A DNA stretch of 64,000 bases from Agrypnia vestita (Eukaryota > Arthropoda > Insecta > Trichoptera > Phryganeidae): assembly GCA_016648135.1 (NCBI GenBank), contig JADDOH010005011.1:1-64000 (forward strand), given 5' to 3'. The translations under genes and the position numbers were made by a program. Below the pieces are notes generated by a model. It did no database searches and had not been told where the DNA came from. It worked only from the letters and a program-made list of their open reading frames with translations. The stretch's first letter is position 1. Each line of letters begins with the position of its first letter. Positions 22,770 through 34,682 of the stretch are shown piece after piece.

Positions 22770-22930
22770 TTATAAAAGTCTCACAGAGACGAAGTGATCT
22801 GTGTCTTATATATGATGGCCCATGGCTTACAACATGAGCTGGCTTAAGTGATTACTCTACACAGTGCAACGTTCACCAATTCACATCCACAACATCCACA
22901 CATTCTCAAAATTTTGAAAGTAGTACACAT
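22770..22930 (+). repeat. Repeat-A copy, partial
   Basis: AGTCTCACAGAGACGAAGTG, GCTGGCTTAAGTGATTACT and GCAACGTTCACCAATTC follow the order of Repeat-A at 63364. The preceding TTAAGATAAATTATA is also found before the copy at 25475. Confidence 0.6.
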
Positions 22931-22984
22931 ATATTTCAAATCTGTAAACCTACAGCATATTTGATGGGACCATGCTAGAGCTAA

Positions 22985-23135
22985 TTAGTTAAAGTTAAAA
23001 AAAGACTCGAGAGCTTCTCTTCACTGATGACGTCTACATAACTACTAAGTATTAAAAAAATCGATTAGATATGTTAATATATAAGAATTTTATTTGTACC
23101 GTTTATTAAATAATTTTTTTTTTAAATGTTACACC
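22985..23135 (+). mobile_element. LINE-E 3' UTR, truncated insertion
   Basis: GAGAGCTTCTCTTCACTGAT, ACGTCTACATAACTACTAAG, TATTAAAAAAAT and a final AATAATTTTTTTTTTAA track the minus-strand LINE-E 3' UTR at 8700-8840. No coding part remains. ATGTTACACCAAGATGTAAC just beyond resembles the flank of the 37.3-kb hammerhead cassette. Confidence 0.6.
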
Positions 23136-25474
23136 AAGATGTAACCGCCAAATCAATTAATAGATTGATGGAAAGGAATGCTTGCAAACAATGGGTTGTG
23201 CAGCAGCTCTTGAAACAGGGCAATGCAGAGGCAAAAAAAAAAATGTATATATTGTCACGGGACGTGGCCATGGGAGGCAAATGAAATACTAAAAAAAAGG
23301 TAAAGTTTTTAAATTTACAGTCACATACAATAACAGCCCTGCCTAGGACATCCACCCCCATCCCGCCGTAAGTCCGAATCACGGACAATAAATACTCAAG
23401 CAGGAATCATTAATTTTTGATACAGTTTAATTATTGTTTATAAAATTAATAGGAGAATTAAAAATTAATAATTTAATTTAACAAATTTCACTAGATTGTA
23501 CATATTTATGTATCTTTTTCTTTTTGTAAAAGAATTCTTAATACATACTCGTATAATATACTAAAAATAAAAAGAGCTTTTCATTTATATTACAACATCA
23601 ATCAATCAATTCTACTTCAATACAATTCAATTCAATGTAGGGTATAATCTCTTCATAGAAGCGAGCATTTGTGTTTATAAGAGGATTTGTTTAATTATTC
23701 TCAATTATTGTGAAGTTGATATTCACAAACATAGTACTCTGTCATAAAGGTTCATTAAATTAGGGTTGTAAAATATAAAAAAGAAAATTTACCATTACGG
23801 GAATATAATACTCGATGAAGCCGTGATTATTCGTTGGTAAAATTGTTTGAATTAAATGATATGTTAATTTAATTAAAAAAACGACATGAAAAATATCAAA
23901 TGATTTATTCAGCGCGTGTATGTCTATGTTGCGCTGGTAGCTATAAATGCGCGCTAACGAGACCGACGGAATTATCTTGATGCATTCTCAACATGATAGC
24001 GCGCCGAATGCCTTTTCTAACATATTATACTCACACTCACATCTTTTGAATGTGTTATTCTTGCCAGCTTTTACTCAGTTACCCGCACTCAACACGTTGA
24101 TAAAATTTCAATCGATAGCTCGACCTACCCTTTTCCTTGACAAATCAATGTCCGTGTTATTTTATGACATTTCTATTTCACTTTACGACCGAGTGATTCG
24201 ATGAACGCACAGTACGAATATTTTTATCGAGGAAACTTTTCGAATAAAATAAGTTAGATAAGAAAAGCAGACACATTCACGACCAAATGAACACCCATAC
24301 ATAATTCATCAGCGAAGAGCGGCCGATACGCGGTGTATTTTGATCAAAGCCAAGTGTTTCCAACTTCCCAGAGGCCCCTCCGAAGGGATGGCCAATCGCC
24401 AATTTTTTGTGATTCTTAAACTGGAACAACAAAACTATATTCGTATAGTTCTGTGGTTCCCATAGTTGACAGCACCGGGACTCGCCAAAAAAAAAAAAAA
24501 ATTTCGGGACCCACCTCCTGCCTCACATTTTCCCAATTCATATTGTAACCATACGAAAGACTGTTCAATTAAGAAGAAAAGAAAAACCTCCAAATATAAT
24601 ACAATTTTTTATTTTCGAAAAATGTTAATATGTTATATTTTAATGTGAAAGATGAATTTGTTGTCTTTTTTGTCATAACAGCATTAGCGTTGACTTCAAT
24701 TTTAGTCACTTTCAATCGTAGTGAATTCGATACGTTCAATTTCTTTCTGTATTTATTCTTGATAGAAACCAAGGCAGAAAATCCCACTTCACATGAGGTA
24801 GTGAAAGAGGAGGACAAACAAGCAGGGATAAGTGTCAGCAACTGAAAGTCAGAATTTTGCTAATAACTTGCGATTAAAAGTATTTTTCAGCGTTGCGTCT
24901 TCTGATAAATCAATAAGCTCTTCACTTGTTTTTGTTGAAATTTCGGTACATTGTCTTGAAATGGATTTTAAATCCAGTTTATCCTGCTGAACTTATTCAT
25001 CTCTTCTCCGAAGTTGGCGTTATACTTATTTTTCAACTCTGTTAAATGAGTGAAAATTGCAGACACTAAATCGATATCTGGATGCAATTCGTTGTCTATA
25101 ATAAACGCGACACGACCCGGACGAGACGTGTTGCGCGGTGTTTTGACTGCGGTCCACCAGTGGCTCGCGACCCATAGTTTGGGAAACACTGGTATAGTGA
25201 ACAAAGTGTATACCTAGAACGTCTATTCATGGCGGACTGGCGTTATTGTAGTAACCAATTTTGAAGTCAATACATGATGAAAATAGCTTCTTAATAACTC
25301 AATATTTGATGTTCTGTTTTGCCACGTTTACTCAACATTTAGTATTAGTATCGCAAAAGTTCTAATATACAATTCCAATATGCTTTAACAATATTGTTAT
25401 ATGTAGGTATATTCTGAGAACTCAGGTAGTGAATTTTAGGGAGATGAATAATTAATTAAGATAAATTATAGAAG
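23136..25474. other. No recognised gene or repeat
   Basis: Over 2 kb of AT-rich DNA. ORFs of 60-90 codons at 23122-23388 (minus), 23947-24204 (plus), 24569-24841 (minus) and 24968-25204 (minus) show no domain I know. The 25120-25190 stretch is GC-richer (ACCCGGACGAGACGTGTTGC). Confidence 0.35.
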
Positions 25475-25572
25475 TCTCACTGAGATTAAACTGTTTATAT
25501 GAGAAACATCTATGGAGGTCTTTTTATATAATGGTTCAAGGATTACGACCTGTATGAGCTGACTTAAGTGAT
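25475..25572 (+). repeat. Repeat-A copy, degraded
   Basis: GAAGTCTCACTGAGATTAAA, TTACGACCTGTATGAGCTGA and CTTAAGTGATC match Repeat-A in order, with many substitutions. Confidence 0.5.
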
Positions 25573-25686
25573 CTTCGAATTGGAATCTTAAATTCTGAAA
25601 TTCTATAGAACATCTTGCATAATATCTGTTCTAAATTTGTGTCGTATCATTATCTGGTTATCATAAAAAAGACTAGTGGGAAATAT

Positions 25687-26157
25687 AGTAGAACGTCATT
25701 AATTTGAAATTCAAGGGCCCAAAAAAAACTTTTTGAAGTACGCGGAACCCCGTTAATTCGAAATTCAAAGTAAAAAAAAAACGCGATGCGATTGTGAAAT
25801 TCACCAAATATCGTAAAACTCGTAAAAAACTCAGTCATTTTGTAAAAACGTCTATATTTTTGCATATTTCAAGAAATCATTTCGATAACGCAGTATTTTT
25901 TAATGCTAATACAAAGATCGCGACATTTATATTAATTACTAAAGTACCCGATATTGACATACCTAATTGTTGTCCTAACTTGCGATTTTTTAAAATGTTT
26001 TTTCAATTTTGTCAAATTTAAAAAAAAAAATCATAAATATTATTTCGAATTATTTGGAATTATAAGAAAATAATATTTTGAGACTTGTGGGTTTAAAAAA
26101 TTTCGATATAAGGTGAATTTCGAATTATCGTGATTCAGATTAACGGAGTTTTATTAT
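25687..26157. mobile_element. Pogo/Tigger-like MITE
   Basis: The left end TAGTAGAACGTCATTAATTT is mirrored by the right end, which on its own strand reads TAATAAAACTCCGTTAATCT. A subterminal repeat CGTTAATTCGAAATTCAA occurs near 25753, and a related TTCGAAATTCACC near the right end. Ends of the form CAGTARAACCNCGTTAATTCGAA are known from pogo/Tigger elements; that assignment is from recall. About 470 bp, no transposase. Confidence 0.5.
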
Positions 26158-26879
26158 GTACCCACCTCAGGTATCTATTCACAATCATTCAAGAAATAAT
26201 ATTCTATAGTCAACTTACAAGAAACGTCTATCCCACGTAGGTGGTACGAAGGTAAGTCGAAGGAGACCAAGTAAGATCTGACACCAAACAAAATGGGGGG
26301 TTACGCAAGTATATTCAAGAACCGAAGAGATTTGTATACAAAAGGAATAAATACAAGGAAAAAAAGGACTGATGACTCAGTTCATTCAACATTTTTCGAA
26401 TTATCTCCAAAGGACGGTGTCTAGCTTGAATTGTTTGCGAACAAAAGCAAGAAGTTGCTCATCGGGAAAAATACATTTCTCCAGCATACACGGCCTTTAT
26501 TGTGAAGGATTTTTCCGTCAAAAATCGTATCACCGTGGTGGAACTCTCGCCTTATTAGCCTGATCTTTTTTCTACTTCTCGAAATCAGGAAAGACACGAA
26601 GGATCGTCATTGGGGGTATCGAGCGGAAGTGAAACGGATTACGACTCGCACTCTTAATAGCCTCACGTCACAATAATTTCGAATACTCTTTCGCGCGTTG
26701 AAAAAACGTAGCACAAACGTAACTTAGAATTTACCAACTGGTAATATGTCACTTGGAACAACCCTATCGTAGGATCAAGAACGAAATACAATTATCAACA
26801 ACCTTCGTGAAACGTTTAAAAATGCCTGGAACAGCCGAGAAGCGACAAAAACTTCTCTAAAGATTAGAATAATCTATAA
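26158..26879. other. No recognised gene; possible upstream part of the LTR-like segment
   Basis: No coding signal. A TGTCACTTGGAACAACC near 26746 could be the TG start of the LTR-like segment that follows, but I cannot confirm this. Confidence 0.25.
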
Positions 26880-27185
26880 AGTATGAAAATACCAGCATTT
26901 GCGTATAAATACGGAACGCCGCGAGCCGCGAGGCCAGGGTGGCCAGTCGTGAGATAATCGAGCGAAGTAACTAATTGGCGAAATTAACCAGAGCGACTTC
27001 TATGTGTAAGAACTGAATATTCTACGAGCGATAAGTATCACCCAGTGATAACAAAGTGTTCATATACGAGTGATGTATTGCGAAATCGTGTAGATCAAAG
27101 AAGACTAGCGTTAAGTTTAATTCGTGTTAAGTGACTTTGTGCTTTAAATAATTAATAAATCGCAGGTTTACTTCCAACGTTTTCA
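26880..27185 (+). repeat. LTR-like segment, copy 1
   Basis: TATA box in GCGTATAAATACGG near 26905, then GGCCAGTCGTGAGATAATCG, TTCTATGTGTAAGAACTGAA, AAGTGTTCATATACGAGTG and a polyadenylation-like AATTAATAAATCGC near 27160. The same order is found inverted at 48420-48920. The promoter-to-poly(A) layout over 250 bp suggests the U3-R-U5 of a gypsy-type LTR retrotransposon, here a solo LTR. The ends and target duplication are not defined. Confidence 0.45.
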
Positions 27186-27888
27186 TTTGTCTCCAGCATT
27201 CACGATCTTAATTGTCAGTCCACGCATGTTCTAAAAATTCAAAACACTAAACGAGAATGCTGATACGAGTACCTATCTTTAAATACCAATCTTAGAGAAT
27301 GGCCAAAAGCCAGAATGCTTCGGGCCGAAATGACGCGTGAACAAATCAGTCAGCGTCGGAAATAGTCGAACAAACATGGGAAAGTAATTATGTTTCCAAG
27401 AAAAACTTTAGCCAGGTGGTTGGCATTCTACTTTCCTGTGGGAAATCTGCCGGGAATGTTTTTGTAAGCACTGAAATATAGGTTTGAAGTTGCGTGTCAG
27501 ATGCCAGACGGAAGAGATTGGTTTGTGTTTGAAATGTAAATTGGGGCACATCGAAGGGGTCGCATTAAATGCGAAGGGAAACTTTATGAATCCTCGGAAT
27601 GTTTAATCTGTCTTTCTATCCGAGATGAATTTTGTTAATCTCGAAAATTTAACATATTTCAAAACTCAATTCTGTTACGGCTTTCTTCTTCCGATGATTC
27701 CTGGAATCTTTGCGAAATAAATTATATTTCGGATAGTAAATCCGTCCGCGCTTTTCGCGTTGCTTTCCATTTTCTTGAAACAGAAATCATTAACCGTTTT
27801 TCTTTTGGCTTACAATATTTGTGACGAGAATTATTTTTCAAAAAGGAGTGTTTTCAGTATTTTTCTAGGGGTTAAACTACCCGGGAGC
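27186..27888. other. No recognised gene or repeat
   Basis: Non-repetitive sequence, slightly GC-richer than surroundings. I cannot see an exon. Confidence 0.35.
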
Positions 27889-28595
27889 CTGAAATTTATG
27901 GAGAAATTGGGTGATTTTTTACATGATTAATACATTTTATTGTTTTAAAAAGTACCGTCAAAAATGACGGTACTTTTACATGTCGGTTAATAAGGAATAA
28001 GTATTTATTTATTTTTATATATATATATAAAAAAAGAATTACTATTAAGAAAAAAAAAGTTACACGAAGTTACGGGGACAGACAGACAATGAAATTATTA
28101 TAATTGGGATTTATTAAGGTACATATTAAATTATTATTTGGTTGAAAAGTACGGCCGCCTCGCGTCCATTCCCCTGGAGCCCCTCCGCCGTGACTGAGAA
28201 GCAAATTTTCCCGGTGCAAAAGATCATCATGTAACGTATTTAGAAATGAAATATATATTTTAGAAATGAAAATTTTTTTTTTTAATCCGATAAGCCAGGA
28301 TTTTTTTACCTTTGCTCCCAATTTCACATACAATAGATATTTAATTTACCTATAAATAAGTAAATGACCTTCTTTTTTGTATCATACAAATGTGCACCGG
28401 GGAGAGTTGCATCTCAGTCACGGCGAAGGAACTCCGCGATAATGAATATGACGAGGCGATTTTTTTTTTCAAAAATTTTCCAATAAAGCGATAGTTTAAT
28501 ATGTACCTTAATAAGTGCCAATAAAAAATATAACAATCACCTCTTAGTAAAAAGTCACACAATTTCTACTTCAATTTCATGGGAGGTGTAACCCT
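27889..28595. repeat. Large foldback element interrupted by HelA
   Basis: The left arm (27889-28235) and right arm (28335-28595) are inverted copies: AAATTGGGTGATTTTTTAC against GAAATTGTGTGACTTTTTAC, TTAAGGTACATATTAAA on both sides, and CCGCCGTGACTGAGAAGCAA against CGCCGTGACTGAGATGCAAC. HelA copy 3 is inserted in the left arm. A single-arm relative is at 640-910. No ORF. Confidence 0.6.
27948..28109 (-). mobile_element. HelA copy 3
   Basis: The minus strand starts A|TCCCAATTATAATAATTTC at 28109 and continues with GTCTGTCTGTCCCCGTAAC. At the other end is TGACGGTACTTTTACATGTC, shared with copies at 51043 and 58868. A perfect 13-bp hairpin (AAAAGTACCGTCA / TGACGGTACTTTT) lies at 27948-27977, where the usual CTAG end is lost. 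Confidence 0.5.
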
Positions 28596-28619
28596 TTTAA
28601 AATGTGTACTGCCTTTATG

Positions 28620-29295
28620 ATTGTTATTTATTTATTCAGAAATAAAACAAATACAAGTTAATGATATGAATGAATAAGAGCATAAGTTATCACACTTGTG
28701 TCCTTACATATTTGACATAGAAACAAATTTGAAATATATAAACAATGAGATGAACAAATAAAAAATAAAAGACAAGAACAATGGCAATAGAATGGAAAAA
28801 GTGAATATAATGATGTAATGAAGATTATATAATCAATTAAGTGAAACAAGAGACAATAAAATAAATATATAATTAGATACCCATGTGAAACTTCGTTCAT
28901 AACTTGCGTTGCAGAGCATTTTACGCGTGTGTTTGGATATTAATTAAATATTGCGACGAATTTTGATTGGTTTCTTGTGTAATTTGTCTAAACACTGTTT
29001 AAATTGTGGGGATTTCTCTTTGTTTTTATTTTTTTAAATGGTGCTACGCACCGTATACACACGAATAAATAAAGGGTGCACTGTTCCATTTTACAAAGGG
29101 TAGAGAGTTCCACAGATATGTTCGTTCACTATGTATTGTCAGTATTAAATAAATTACATTTTTCTGCGAATATTTACACCGTAACGCATTTCGTATGTCA
29201 CACGTCAAGAATTTAAATACCCCATCCCGAAAGCGGCGCTGACTTTCCAGTTTTGCCGCCTTTTTCCATCTCCGCGTATCCGTCGCCATTTTATA
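28620..29295 (-). pseudogene. Possible LINE C-terminal remnant
   Basis: On the minus strand, 29160-29044 encodes HSERTYLWNSLPFVKWNSAP, which has the (Y/S)LWNSLP motif common near the C-terminus of CR1/Jockey-type reverse transcriptases. Downstream on that strand is T-rich sequence consistent with a 3' UTR. There is no second motif, so the call is weak. Confidence 0.3.
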
Positions 29296-30099
29296 AACTC
29301 AATTACACCGTTGCATTAATAATGCCGGAGGTTTTCCCGGGCATCGCCCCTTATACGGAAACAGCCTTTTTCAAAAAATAAACATCACGGAACGCTGTGG
29401 ACTGTCACAAGTCGTTCCTATCCGAGTTGATCATTGCCTGTTAGCGCCACTCCAGAATACGCCCCTGTCAGCGAAAGCGCACGCTTCGTACAACATTTAA
29501 CCCTCAACTGGCCGTTGAATTAATTAAAATAAGAATAATGTGCTTTTAATAAATAGATCCAAGGAATTCATTTTAAATATCATTAATCTAATATCATTGA
29601 ATGATTTGGTTAGGTTAGGTTAGGTTACTCCCTACTCATATAAGACCTACAATTTACACAAATAATATTTGAAAAATTCTCCAAAATAAAAAAACAAAAA
29701 TGTATCATATGGGTGTATCAAATGACTTGTTAAAATACATAGGCCGATCCGCGATAAACTTAAAAACAAGAATAAAAAAAAAATCACTGTTGTCTAAAAA
29801 AAAAGTTCTCGAAATTCTGCAACCAAATAATTGGCACCAACCATTTTTTCGGTACTAACAAATTTAAACTACTCCACTCAGTTTCTCACAAAAGATGAAT
29901 AATAAAAAATTTGGAAACCGTTAAAATGCTAAAAAAATCTGAAAGAAACTTATGAATACTATCACGTTTAAAAAAAAACTTCTCCGATTCTAGACTTGTT
30001 TCCGTTAATGACCAAAAAACTCTCCCTACTGTGCGGCTCCCTACCCTACCAGAATAGATTTAAATGAATTTGAAATGTATTTCAGTTAGTTATTAATTC
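29296..30099. repeat. Mostly unrecognised; interstitial TTAGG repeat at 29608-29627
   Basis: GGTTA is repeated four times at 29608-29627, the insect telomere unit TTAGG in another register. At 20 bp it may be chance, a microsatellite, or a scar of telomere-associated repair. Elsewhere in this stretch I see nothing. Confidence 0.4.
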
Positions 30100-30144
30100 T
30101 ATCTGATGATAAGAGGGACTGCTCCTTTCGAAACAATAGTAGTG
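30100..30144 (+). ncRNA. Hammerhead-like motif, unpaired
   Basis: TAT-CTGATGA-T-AAGAGG-GACTGCT-CCTTTC-GAAAC-AATA-GTA-GTG. Stem II has one mismatch and a wobble, and stem I is weak. The motif matches the 59.7-kb cassette in its loop GACTGCT but lacks an inverted partner. Confidence 0.45.
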
Positions 30145-31859
30145 ATATATAAATATGGAGGCTTTATTTAAATAGGGTTAATTTGGCCGATAAAGACCTG
30201 AAAGTGATGAGAAGTATCCACTCCAAAAATTTTTAATTTTCCTGTTTCTTTTAAGAACACTTTTCAAAATAAATACCTATTCCAGATCATTTCTGTTGTT
30301 CATAATATTTTTTCCCATAAAACTGCGTATTTTCACATTTTTATATATTGTCCATGTCACTGCATAGTGGCATTTGTGACACAGGGGTAATTAACAATTA
30401 CCACGATTTTCATATCAATAACTTCTGTAATGTAAGCCGGAATTTAAAAAAAAAAATGAATATGTTTTACAATCAGTTTGTTTAGTTCCGACTATAGTCA
30501 TTTCTATGTACATTTTTTAGGATTAGATAAATCGTGAATCTTAAATTACACGAATTTACTAAAATATTACAGGCTAAGTTGGCTCAGTAAAGCTTTGTTA
30601 CTTACTGTATGGCTTAAAGGGTTAAAATGCCACACCCGAGCTTTGAAATAAAATCGATACATCGGAAAATTTCAGGTGCATTCGTTATTTATTCAATTTG
30701 CACTCCAGCGTTCAAATTTTCCAAAAAAAATCAGTTTTCATTTTATAAAACAGAAACGGCCCGTTTGGGCGGTTGGGGGGCGTTAGTAGGGAGTGAGAGT
30801 ATGGGGTGTTTGTACAAATTGGTCCAGGCAGCGGGAGCGTGAGATATCCGAAATTGTGGGGTGGAGTGATTAAATTTTCCTCGGTAGCCTAGAGTGTAGC
30901 TGAGCAAAATATGAAACGGGCGATAATCAATATTTATTTTAACATTTATTTTTCCAGGTCGATGGAGTGGGTTACAGAGAGTATGGGAGACAAGACGTAT
31001 AATACATTCATTTCTATATATACGTATATATTAGTATATAATTAAGTCGATAGGTAGGTACTATAAAATATCATTAAGATAAATTTTTTATTAAATTTCA
31101 TAGCTTAATATGACATAATTTTATTATCATATATAAAATATAATACGCCATTGTTCAATTAATTTGATGTACGCCTGCAAATGGCTTACGTTATGAAAAT
31201 TGTGACCGACGTGCAAACTGCAAGAATTACTTTAATCTCCGCAGTATAATTGTTATATTAAAAAATAGTTATAGAATAAGGCAAGGTTTACATTGTTAAA
31301 ATAAAAAGTTTAATATCAAAACAGTACAGAATGAAAAATCGAAGATATTAATTTTAAAACAACAATAGTGTCACTATTGTTTTATTTATAACTAACAAGG
31401 TTTAAATACTCATTTATCTCAACGGACAGGACTATTAAGGTTAACATAGGTTTTATATTCAGTTTTATGTTAACGTTTTAATATCGTGAAATTACACAAT
31501 GACGTACCCCTCTCGAAGCCATATTGTTAGCGTTATATAAATGCTTACAATTCTTGTTTACACTCATATATCTAGATAGACGGGTGTTAAAGACAGGCGT
31601 GATTGGGAAGATGAAAGAGAAGAGTCGAAACCATCATCAATTGAAATAAATAAATATTTCAACAGCTGTTTCCAACCGATCCGCGCGGATGAATAATTCT
31701 GTTTGCAAAGAAAATCGAGTCTACTATAATAACAGAAAATCAACAAATCAATCAAATCGATGTCATAATAAATATTGCATTAGATAATACATCTCCAACA
31801 CGAGAACAAATTTTTGAGTAGCATGACTGACATTCCTGCTCAAAAACATAAAATGTTTT
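30145..31859. other. No confident gene; a splice-acceptor-like site at 30958
   Basis: TTAACATTTATTTTTCCAG at 30940-30958 looks like a branch site, pyrimidine tract and acceptor. The downstream plus-strand frame (SMEWVTESMGDKTYNTF) is open for about 28 codons but unassigned. The preceding 30760-30900 is G-rich. I would not call an exon without expression data. Confidence 0.25.
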
Positions 31860-32300
31860 GATTTTTGCATTTTATTCATTCATTTCAATGTACGTTACAA
31901 AAAGTACCTATTACATAGTATATACAAGAAATCAAAAGGGTAGAATTATAGTAAAGCAAAAAATTATAGTAGAAATTGACAATATAGTATAAACAGTTTT
32001 TTAAGGTTTTAGCAGCAGCATAATTTAGAAAAAGGCGGTGTGAAGTACATAAGATTAAAAACAAATATTTAGGTATAATAATTTGTTTGTGAATACATTA
32101 TGGATTCAGAGCGACAGGGTGTAGAGCTTTTAGTAGCGCGCCTTTATAATGTACTAAACTAGAGTTAAAAATATCAGAAGTATGTGCATAAGTGTTACCA
32201 AGCCTATGCAGTCTAGGTACAAGAGAATTAAAATGAGAGTTAGTTATAGTGTTGTCACAAAAAAATGCACCATATTAATATATATGATGTATTTAATTGT
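31860..32300 (-). pseudogene. LINE C-terminal remnant
   Basis: The minus frame near 32270-32100 reads HFNSLVPRLHRLGNTYAHTS followed by DIFNSSLVHYKGALLKALHP, the type of tail found in LINE reverse transcriptases. The A-rich plus strand below 32100 would be its T-rich 3' UTR. 5'-truncated. Confidence 0.45.
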
Positions 32301-33242
32301 GAAAATAATGATTTAAAAAAAATAATTAAATGAATTACCAGAAAAGGGATAGCACAACATTACCTCACAGACCTCGTTAACCCTAAAAGATGGAGAGAAA
32401 ATGCATGTTTTTGAAATAAAAGTCAAGAGAATCTTGATAGAAGAGTACAGAGATGTATAGTATACTTGCCAGTAGAGAAAATGATCTATAGATAAGAGAT
32501 ATGATTCCATAGAATTAATAGAAAGATACGAAACTTGGGTAATTCTTTTATTGGCAGTAAAAAAGATGAACATTACTTGTAAGGGAATTCACATAGAAGC
32601 ATTATAACCGTGATATCACAACTTTACACTATTGTCCCTCTCAATACAATACCTCCGTTCCCACTTCTGGGAGAGATTTTTTAATTTTTTGCAATTCTTA
32701 CAGCTTAATTGGAATAAGGAGAACAAAATATAAAGTGTATAAAGATTAAACCAATTACATGAATCCACCATGAAAGCTATTCGTTTCGAAAGTTTAAAAA
32801 TAGGTTTTTATTTTTACAATTCTTATCCATCATTATCTCTTTACATGAGATCTTTCTTGCAGCATCAATGAGAATTGCTGGACGTTCGCATGCTTGGAAA
32901 ATGTACATCTAAATGTAGACAGATTTACTCGCACTGCAAGATGGGGGGTACCCCCAGCTAATATTCTCATAGTGAAAAGAAAAGTGTTTTCCTCACGTTG
33001 CATACATTAATTTAGAGAAAAGAGCTTGAGAGAAAGTTAAAAAGTCAGAGAATTAATTATTTTACATCATTTTTCATTTTTGTAATTTATTTCCGATAAT
33101 ATTTTTTTATAATTATAAATCAAGAGAAAATGTAGAGTAGTCGGCAAAATTAATAAAGGGTTGCCGAGATCGTTTAGTTATGTGTAATATATGAGTGAGG
33201 AGAAGATTATAAAGAAAATACATAAAACATGTATACGATTTT
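32301..33242. other. No recognised gene or repeat
   Basis: AT-rich. An 86-codon minus ORF (32573-32313) shows no domain. Possibly more LINE 3' UTR, but I cannot show it. Confidence 0.35.
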
Positions 33243-33552
33243 ACCATAGAGACGAAGCTATTTTTTATTACATGGGAAAGTAAGTACGGAAGTCTTTTTG
33301 GGTATTCACCTATCGTACGGCTGGTTTAAGCAATAACTTAACAAAATGTAAAGTTCACATAGGTATGTACAACTTCAAAAATATAATAATGATAAATATG
33401 GTAGTCTATCAGGGGTGGAATTGGTAAAGGTTACATTGTGTAAAGTGATCACTTAAGCCAGCCGTACATAGGCCGTAAGCTCTATGAATACCCAAAAAAC
33501 TTCCATACCTATTTTCTCATATGAAAACAAAAAATACATCTTCATCTCTTTG
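33243..33552. mobile_element. Repeat-A foldback (about 120-bp arms)
   Basis: The left arm 33243-33365 runs AGAGACGAAGCTATTTTTTA ... TCGTACGGCTGGTTTAAGCA ... AAAGTTCAC. The right arm 33428-33552 is the reverse complement (AAGTGATCACTTAAGCCAGC, CGTAAGCTCTATGAATACCC, CATCTTCATCTCTTTGAGAC). Two Repeat-A units thus face each other around a 60-bp spacer with ATGGTAGTCTATCAGGGGTG. Confidence 0.7.
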
Positions 33553-33584
33553 AGACTTCTGTAATAATGTTCTTAGGTTTGCAC

Positions 33585-33630
33585 GGCCACTCTGATGATG
33601 GACCCTGCAATGGGATCCGCAACGTTAGCC
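33585..33630 (+). ncRNA. Hammerhead-like motif, degenerate
   Basis: CTGATGA-T-GGACCC-TGCAAT-GGGATCC then GCAAC in place of GAAAC, followed by GTT and AGCC. It matches the motif at 62585 almost base for base in the stem II hairpin. A core adenine is changed. Confidence 0.45.
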
Positions 33631-34682
33631 AGAAAGGTCGTAAAATACGGCTTAATACCCCAGAAGACAAAAAACCAGAAAAATCTATAATAATATATCT
33701 TGACTTCCGTGCCTACTTTCCTATATAAAAAAAAATATATATTTTTTTGTTTCTAACTAGGGTTCATAAAATGAGGATACTTTGGTATCTAAATCGAACA
33801 AAATAATGAGTGTAGTTAATCTAAAACATTTTATTTGTTTAAATTATTATTATTATTAAGTATCTACACGTATTTGAAACTTTGTTTAAATGCCAAAAAA
33901 AATAATTAGATTATCCCACACAGCGTTACTAATTAGACGTGTCTTGTATGTGGAAAAAAGCACGTATCGAGGAGGAAAAATATTCAATGACACGAAATCC
34001 TCCTGATACAGCACGTGCAATCCTGGATAATCCCGGTGTAACGAAGCTAAAACCTTTATTGCGGATAACGTAAAGAAAAATGCAGCGCCGTACCCCGGGC
34101 AGGAGAAGCCGCGACTAATATCTGCTTACGGATCGTTAATATTCGTCTTTTCATTCTAAATGCGGTTTTTTGGAGGTATAGATAGACCTTTAAAATTAAT
34201 TCTTGAACACCTTTAAGTGAACACCTTTGAACACCTTGAACTCTTTGAAGATCTTTAAAATTAATTCTTGAACATTATACTACTGGAAGAGAACTGTCTA
34301 CTATAATACAGTAAACTACTAGTGTAGCAGGCAGGGCGTCAAATCAATTTAGTGTTTACTTGCTGCCAAGACTCTCAGCAACAATGAAAAAAGCTTAATA
34401 AACATTGATAAACAAAAATAATAATCATTGAATTAAAATACTTTGATTTTGCTGGAAAGATTATTTTACGCCATGAGTTTTTTAAAATTGGCAAGGATTA
34501 AAGAAATGCAATATGCCTTTGAGAATATCTGTCGAAGCTTTATGAGTATATGAATTAAACACCGAAATAATTCCGTGTACAGCTCAGTTTGAAAGTTTTC
34601 TTTAACGGTGTTTTTCCTCGTGAAATTGTCCATGATATTTTGGACAATTTCACTAGTAACGGCATCGCAGCCCGACATTTCG
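33631..34682. other. No gene; short direct duplication
   Basis: CTTTAAAATTAATTCTTGAA occurs at about 34190 and again at 34254, with GAACACCTT units between, so a 64-bp segment was duplicated. Nothing else is recognised. Confidence 0.5.

Noticed and set aside
28738..28900. Minus-strand hydrophobic ORF as membrane protein
   Set aside because: Hydrophobicity comes from T-rich codons in an A-rich plus strand, typical of antisense LINE 3' UTR.
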